Assembly: GCF_003086295.3 (NCBI RefSeq) | Contig: NC_092047.1 | Span: forward strand, 115,999,323-116,063,322 | Origin: Arachis hypogaea | Lineage: Eukaryota; Streptophyta; Magnoliopsida; Fabales; Fabaceae | Direction of reading: 5' to 3' | DNA: 64,000 nucleotides | Shown here: positions 58,560 to 64,000 of the stretch, one piece after another | How the letters are laid out: the number at the start of each line of letters is the position of its first letter | Numbering within the stretch: position 1 is the stretch's first letter | The notes under the pieces: model-generated | What the model saw: the letters and a program-made list of their open reading frames with translations, nothing else | Told to the model about the DNA's origin: nothing | Database searches by the model: none | Program-made: the position numbers and the translations under genes

Positions 58560-58950
58560 GGTGCACACCATAACGTCCTAACAACTCAAAAATATAAAAA
58601 AAAAAACATCCGAGAAAGAGAGAAATGAAGGTTAAGGGGGGATGGAAAATGGATCAAGAGGCACTGCGAACGAGTTGTATTTATAGCCACACCTCAGTCT
58701 TATCTCATTTATAGAGTGAATGAGATACCTATCTCGTTCACTCTATAAATGAGATAAAGTACGTGTCATAACACGCGATACGTAAATATGAGTTTGTGTT
58801 TTTTTTCGTTTACACTGTAAACGAGATAAGCATGTTACAAAAATCGATAAAAACTCTTCAAATTACCTATTTCTGTAAATAAAATATTTATTTTATTTAT
58901 TTAAAAAAACCATAAAAATAAAAACACTTGAACTGTAAATGAAATGGACA
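58560..58950. repeat. Palindrome-rich repeat (possible Mutator-like or MITE remnant)
   Basis: The stretch holds a 27-bp inverted repeat with a 2-base loop and a single mismatch (arms 58701-58727 and 58730-58756), each arm being itself bounded by inverted TATCTCATT/AATGAGATA. It also holds the near-perfect palindrome TCGTTTACACTGTAAACGA at about 58808-58826. The CGTTTACA...TGTAAACG motif also occurs in the MITE at 8716-9237, so the two are probably related families. Confidence 0.65.
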
Positions 58951-60240
58951 AAATCCAAAACATAGGAATATTGAAACTTATCAGTTATCACATAACTATC
59001 AAAAAATAAATAAAATCCTAAATTTTATCTGGACCTAAATAACATGGCCTAGATTAACACCTTCACTTTTAATAAATAAAACATAGCCAATCCAAAAAAC
59101 ATCAAAAAAATAAATAAGCTTTTCCAGTGATTAAAAAAATGAAGAAAAAGATTGGCACACAGCACACTGCAGCAGAGATAATCATATTGTTAGAAAGCAA
59201 TAATATTTTAATTAATATATATATTGATCTGATTTGATAATATCTTAGTATAACTTGGATTAGTTCATATTGATTTTTTTTATTGGATTTTATCAATACG
59301 TTTAGATTTTATTTTTCAACAAACTATGCAAATTTTTAAATATCTCAATATATAGTATAAAATTATTCTATTATATTATGCAAATTTAGTATTATTTCTA
59401 TGATTTTCCACTTATTTTCAGCAAGAATTTTAACATATACTTTTATTCATCAATCACCATGCTTGTTTCGGACAATAGTTTTTCTCAGTTGTGGTGTGTA
59501 TTATTTTAGAATTATAAGTTTTATTTTGCTTTAAGAAATTTCTCATCCCCAAATATTGCAATTTTCATTATGTTGAGGAACTCTTAGGCAGCAAAACATT
59601 GAGAAAACTGAGTTAAATAAATAAAAGCAAAAGTTCTATATCTATATGTGCATGGGTTCGTTCCTCACTCAAGCGACAAATGCAATGCACAAACATGTCT
59701 TTTCTTTTTTCTCTCAAATTAATTAATGCTTGAAATTAAAAAAAAAAAAGCTTATTTCAACTGGTTCCAAAATACACCATGCATAGTGCAGCAACCATAT
59801 CATCAATTTGTTCAGGAAATTAGTTCTTTCAGGTAATTTCAGAGTTTATCGTTTATCATGTGTATGTGGAATTAGGACATAATATAATAATAATGTCTCT
59901 AGCTAGAGGGAGGCGGGTCAAGTTTTCAAACTTATTAAAACTAGCCCAAATTTTCCATCTATTTTATCCATACTAGCTTAGTGACAATAATGATGTAGTA
60001 TAATAACAAATATTATTTTGGTTAATCATGATCATGATGACCATTGCATTAAAGTGTGACACCAATCCACCAATATCGATTTGGTCTACACGGTGGAAGG
60101 CTCTATTAATCCCTTTTATATTATGTGAATTTTGAAGGGGAGTTTATATAGAAACATATATTAAAAAGAAAAAACAACTATGAAGGCTAATTATATTAAT
60201 TGATTTCTGATAATAGAAACAATATACTGAATATGAAAGT
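58951..60240. other. AT-rich intergenic sequence
   Basis: I see no gene. The stretch is mostly A/T-rich with short low-complexity open frames. Confidence 0.6.
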
Positions 60241-60259
60241 AACAGCCATATATTACTAC

Positions 60260-60620
60260 TCAACTTTAACCTTCTAATAAACATTCTATGCCGTATGTAG
60301 TTTATATATTTATGGCCAAAATTCCTAAAAGTAACAGCCATATACTACTACTCAAAAGATATGCCTCAGAAGTTCCTGCCTGAGACAAGAAAGTTCAATT
60401 AGTAGATACACAACTTGAAAGATCTTCTGCATTAAGAAAATTGAAACATATAACCCAATTATTCTACAAGATCTTCCTTTAAGCATGCCCAAAGATTTCC
60501 TATATTTGTTTATTGCAGATTTCAAAAATGATAATTTGAAGAGTATGGAATGATAAGAGCATTTTTAATGTTAAACTTGTACAGCAATGCCAATTAATTC
60601 TGCAGGAACCCTTTTAAGTC
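60260..60620. repeat. Diverged copy C of the resistance-gene 3' flank
   Basis: Blocks match copy A in the same order but with deletions. 60267-60365 matches about 29974-30085 (CTAATAAACATTCTATG, ATGGCCAAAAT). 60378-60620 matches about 30481-30770 (GCCTGAGACAA, AAGCATGCCCAAAGATTTCC, GATAAGAGCATTTTTAATGTTAA). Sequence between the blocks is missing. Confidence 0.85.
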
Positions 60621-60624
60621 TCAA

Positions 60625-61010
60625 TTGTGCTAGTAAGTGACATGGATCAATTCCCTCACACCACTTAAACTATCACATGCTTCCAAGTTCTTCACGACTG
60701 AGTCATCGTCTTCATGAATACATATTTTATTGACTTCATATACGTTTGCCTTTGGTCTTTAGCAACCTGAAGAATGTGGCCACTTATATTAACACTATAC
60801 AATTCTAATGTGTTCTCTTCTACATAATCTTTTTTAGCAGTTACTAATGGTGTATCTTCGCATCCATCCTTGCATTGGCGGCTTTACAACTACTAATAAC
60901 ATTCTCTAATGAAATTTGTCCATGCCAAATGACCCATGAAGATTACTTGCTAACTCTCCCAATTAATCTGCACTGACCCCATTTGCTTAAGGCTTTTGCT
61001 AGATGCTCTC
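60625..61010 (-). pseudogene. NB-LRR resistance gene relic (LRR fragment)
   Basis: On the minus strand about 60986-60878 translates, with one stop and one frameshift, into pieces equivalent to GELVNLQGSFHIKQLENAVNSSEAWKARM of the intact gene: LGELASNLHGSFGM then LENVISSCKAANAR. It follows copy C of the 3' flank in the same order as the intact locus, so it is the remains of a paralogue that lost nearly all its coding sequence. Further down, 60758-60630 is an open minus-strand frame (HEDDDSVVKNLEACDSLSGV) that I cannot place. It may be part of the same relic. Confidence 0.75.
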
Positions 61011-61910
61011 ACTCACATCCTAACACTCCCACTAAACACATTTTGATTTCTAACGTATTCTACAGACTAAATGTCTCTAAGAAAAAGTTCTCCTGCCCCA
61101 AAATTTCTTTCTGCTGAATTATATTGACATGTTCCCAAGATGCTGCTTATGTTTGCTTCGATGATTGAGTAGATTTTTCCAAACTTATTTCACACAATTT
61201 ATTTTCATTAATTTTTATCTAATGTATTTTTGTAATGAGACTTATATTTTATTTTTAAATTGAATCCAGAATTTATTCAAATATATATGCCTCAACTTCA
61301 TAGTGAGAAATCCATTTTTCAAAAGCTTCTTAAGCCAAACAATATAGCTAAAGGCTAAAGCTTCAACTATTTAGAGCATGTTTGGGTTGTTTGTCCACTA
61401 TAAATATAGGTTAGGATACTCAACTTCATTAGTCATTGTCATTTTTGTTTGACAATAAGGTTTGATTATCTCTAAGTTTTTGGTGGAACCACCAAGGTGT
61501 CCTTCTACTTCTTACGAAGGAAATCTTGTTCCAGTATTAGATATTGAAATCCAATCAACTTTATTGCAGCTAGGGAATGAAATGAAATCTGCACCCAAAG
61601 CATATGATTTGATTTTCAATTTAATTTTTGCACTACAACAATGCTACACAACCAAAACTTGTGTCTGAATGAGGTGCCAAAATTATAGTAAAAGATTGAG
61701 AGTAAGAAAAAAAAATTAGAAAATGGAGAAAGAAAGCAGAGTTGAAGGAATTGAAAGCACAAAAAAGAGAAAACCGAATTGAATTGTCCATTTACTGAAT
61801 GAGAATGAATTATAATTATAATTTTACGTCAATAAATTAATAACACTAATTCTTAAACACCAACCTGCAGCACTATATTGTAAGACATAGAAAATGGAAG
61901 AGTGATGCAG
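61011..61910. other. Unassigned sequence between relic and flank copy B
   Basis: No recognisable gene. A 68-codon plus-strand frame at 61462-61668 (MIISKFLVEPPRCPSTSY...) is not one I know. The surrounding DNA is AT-rich. Confidence 0.4.
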
Positions 61911-63614
61911 ATTTGAATGATTAAAAGGTGATTTTATAAAATGATCGCATGATTTGCAGAAAATATATGTAGATGACAGTTATAACAATATTGTGAATGA
62001 AAATTATAATAGAGAAGATGAACAACACGATCAATCCCAAAGTGAGATCTACATCTAGTCTTCACAACAAATGGTAGAATTTTTTACTATAAACAAATTC
62101 AAGTTACAAATACCAATTCAAGCCAATACAAAAAAAACAAATTTCTCAAACGGCACTATAGCTTTTTCTAGATATTCTGACATCCTAGCTCTCTTGCCTT
62201 TTTCATAACAGAAATTGATTCTCACTTTTTAAGCTCTCTCTTTCGTATAAACAGAATAACCCATATCAGCTCTCCTAAAATAGAACGAAACGATGAAGGC
62301 ATGAAAACTCTTAAGAAAAAAAAAAAGATAATTGTTCAGTGTAAATAAAAATATAAAACTAAGTTTGTCCTTCCTTTTTTTCTTTGAAAATTTTGTAAGC
62401 TTTCTGCCTATTTTTGACAGGTTGCTCCAACTGTATCCATATCATTGAAGGTAATCATGTTGCATTTTGATTGGTCTATTTGTCCTTGCAAAATTATGTT
62501 TTTCATCATCCATTTCTTCTTTTGATTTTGTACGAGGATGATGTCTTCCATGAATTCTGCTTTTGAATTGATGCAGAGACTGCACCTCATCTGATTTGTT
62601 TGGGATTCATTGTTCCTCCATCATTCTTGCCCAGATTCCTTTGGTCTCCTAGTTAAGCTTAATCCAAGTTTGCTCCTATTCGTTTCTTGCTACGCCAAAA
62701 CAAACACATTAGAACAACTCATACAATTTTTGCTTAGTGCATAGTCATTACAAGGTTAATTAATTTCTTAATTCAACAGAAGTTAATGCTAAGATAGTAA
62801 ACAGCATATCAAAGCAACGAGGGCCACGAGCGAGCAAGCAAGCAAGAGCAACACCAAGAAATGTAATAAAGGCCTTAGATTTGGGTGAGTCAAGGGGTGG
62901 TGCAAAAGTAGCTGACAGAAAACAATAAAAAGAAGAAAAACCATTAATGACAAAGGCAAAAGTTGAAAGTAGAAGATTTCATCATTCTCAAGGGTTTATC
63001 CTTGAATTAACAAAATTATAACCTCCTAATAAACATTCTATGTTGTATGTAGTTTATATATAGCATTATGGCCAAAATCCCCTAACAGTAATAGCCACAT
63101 AATACTATTCAAAACTTACTCAAAAGACATGCCTCAGAATTCATTTCTTCCTTTAGAGGAATACTGTTTTGAGATCACCATACCAGCCACTCAACCTTGC
63201 TTTCAACATTATTTGCTCCAAATAACCAAGTTTTACCATGCTCTCAAGTAGGGTAAAAAAAAAAGGGTAAAAAAGCAACAATCTAAGAATTTTGTGGAAA
63301 ATTGGAAAAAAGACACGAGATAAATTTAATGCTTGTGCTTTTTTTATTATGATCACAGTAAAATAGGCCGTACCATGGGCATGATGATTATCTTGTACAT
63401 ACTTCAATGTAGGAAAAGCAAAACCCTTATTCACAATGGTTATAAAAAGGTGCATGAGAAAGTATATTGTACAAGAAAACAGTCACAAGAGTAATGCAGT
63501 GCAGGATTATACCACTCTAAGAGCGGTCCACTCCAGCTTGAAGTTCCTGCCTGAGACAACAAAGTTCAAGTATATACATAGCTCCTTGTCCATGTACTCA
63601 ACCAGCAAAGAATT
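61911..63614. repeat. Resistance-gene 3' flank, copy B
   Basis: Same orientation and order as 28891-30546, roughly 95 percent identical by eye. Differences include a GAGCGAGCAAGCAAGCAAG expansion, a 16-base insertion near 63518-63535 and added bases in A-runs. The match stops abruptly at 63614 (AAAGAATT), where the copy A sequence continues with AGTACATAGAAAAC but copy B continues with TGTCATGACCCG. Confidence 0.95.
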
Positions 63615-64000
63615 TGTCATGACCCGAACCAAGCCATGACTGGCGCTCAAGGGACAAGTCCCTCAGTAAGCCAAACGACCAAATTTTCAGAAAAAAACGA
63701 ACAGAATCTCCTCTGTTTCTAGGACCTTACCAACATAAATATTAACTCCCTGTATTAATAATAAACCTCCATTTCCAAGACAACAACAACAACATACTCC
63801 AAATTATATCCACAACCAAATATATCCAAAATACGCATCATCTATATATATCAAGTTGATAATTAGAGTATATAGTTAAAACTATAAGTCTTACATAACC
63901 AAATCAAAATCACTACCTAAACAGTTCAAGATTCAAAATAACATAACCCACACGAGGATCCTGCCTGTGACATATGGAGCATTGACATAATCTAAATTTT
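63615..64000 (+). mobile_element. Probable 5' end of an LTR retroelement
   Basis: Sequence unrelated to the flank begins TGTCATGACCCGAACC exactly at the break in copy B and runs off the window edge. A TG start at an abrupt junction fits an LTR. The other end and target duplication are not visible, so type and orientation are uncertain. Confidence 0.5.

Overview
The window is plant nuclear DNA: AT-rich intergenic sequence, many-intron genes, hAT-type MITEs, LINEs and nested LTR retrotransposons. The protein matches are dicot. The retroelement style points to a legume, most likely Arachis (peanut or a wild relative): Ty3-like LTRs loaded with alternating GTGCGTACGCAC / GCGCACGCGCAC motifs, plus a Sirevirus carrying an env-like gene. 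That species call is an inference, at about 0.7 confidence.

Region by region. 1-7.2 kb is AT-rich repeat territory with a decayed LINE (about 1.1-2.87 kb, minus strand) and a 250-bp tandem duplication. 7.3-26.7 kb is a gene island of four housekeeping-type genes. These are a single-exon DUF6817/TPR-like gene (+), a PHR2-type photolyase-like gene (-, 4 exons), a chloroplast-targeted-looking LCMT-family SAM methyltransferase (+, 7 exons, one GC-AG intron), and gamma-tubulin complex component GCP4 (-, 16 exons, 743 aa). I rebuilt exon boundaries by hand from splice sites and reading phase. Three MITEs with exact or near-exact 8-bp target duplications sit around the first gene.

28.9-34.8 kb holds a full-length CC-NB-LRR resistance gene (-, 1207 codons) and its 3' flank. 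35.45-58.5 kb is a nested transposon island. A LINE is cut by a Ty3-like LTR, a second Ty3-like non-autonomous element sits in the first one's primer-binding site, and an 11.5-kb young Sirevirus (TSD AAGAG) sits inside the second, which also carries a solo LTR (TSD ATCAA). 60.2-63.6 kb returns to resistance-gene material: a shredded NB-LRR relic and a near-identical 1.7-kb copy of the 3' flank of the intact gene. That copy is interrupted at 63,615 by what looks like the start of another LTR. The window is therefore part of an NB-LRR cluster split by a transposon nest, and I predict another paralogue just beyond the right edge.

I found no RNA genes, CRISPR arrays or clearly novel biochemical system. 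The points most worth a second look are the three-copy resistance-gene flank, the GC-AG intron, the nested palindromes at 58.70-58.76 kb, the repeated polypurine tracts of the Sirevirus and the Z-DNA-like motif clusters.
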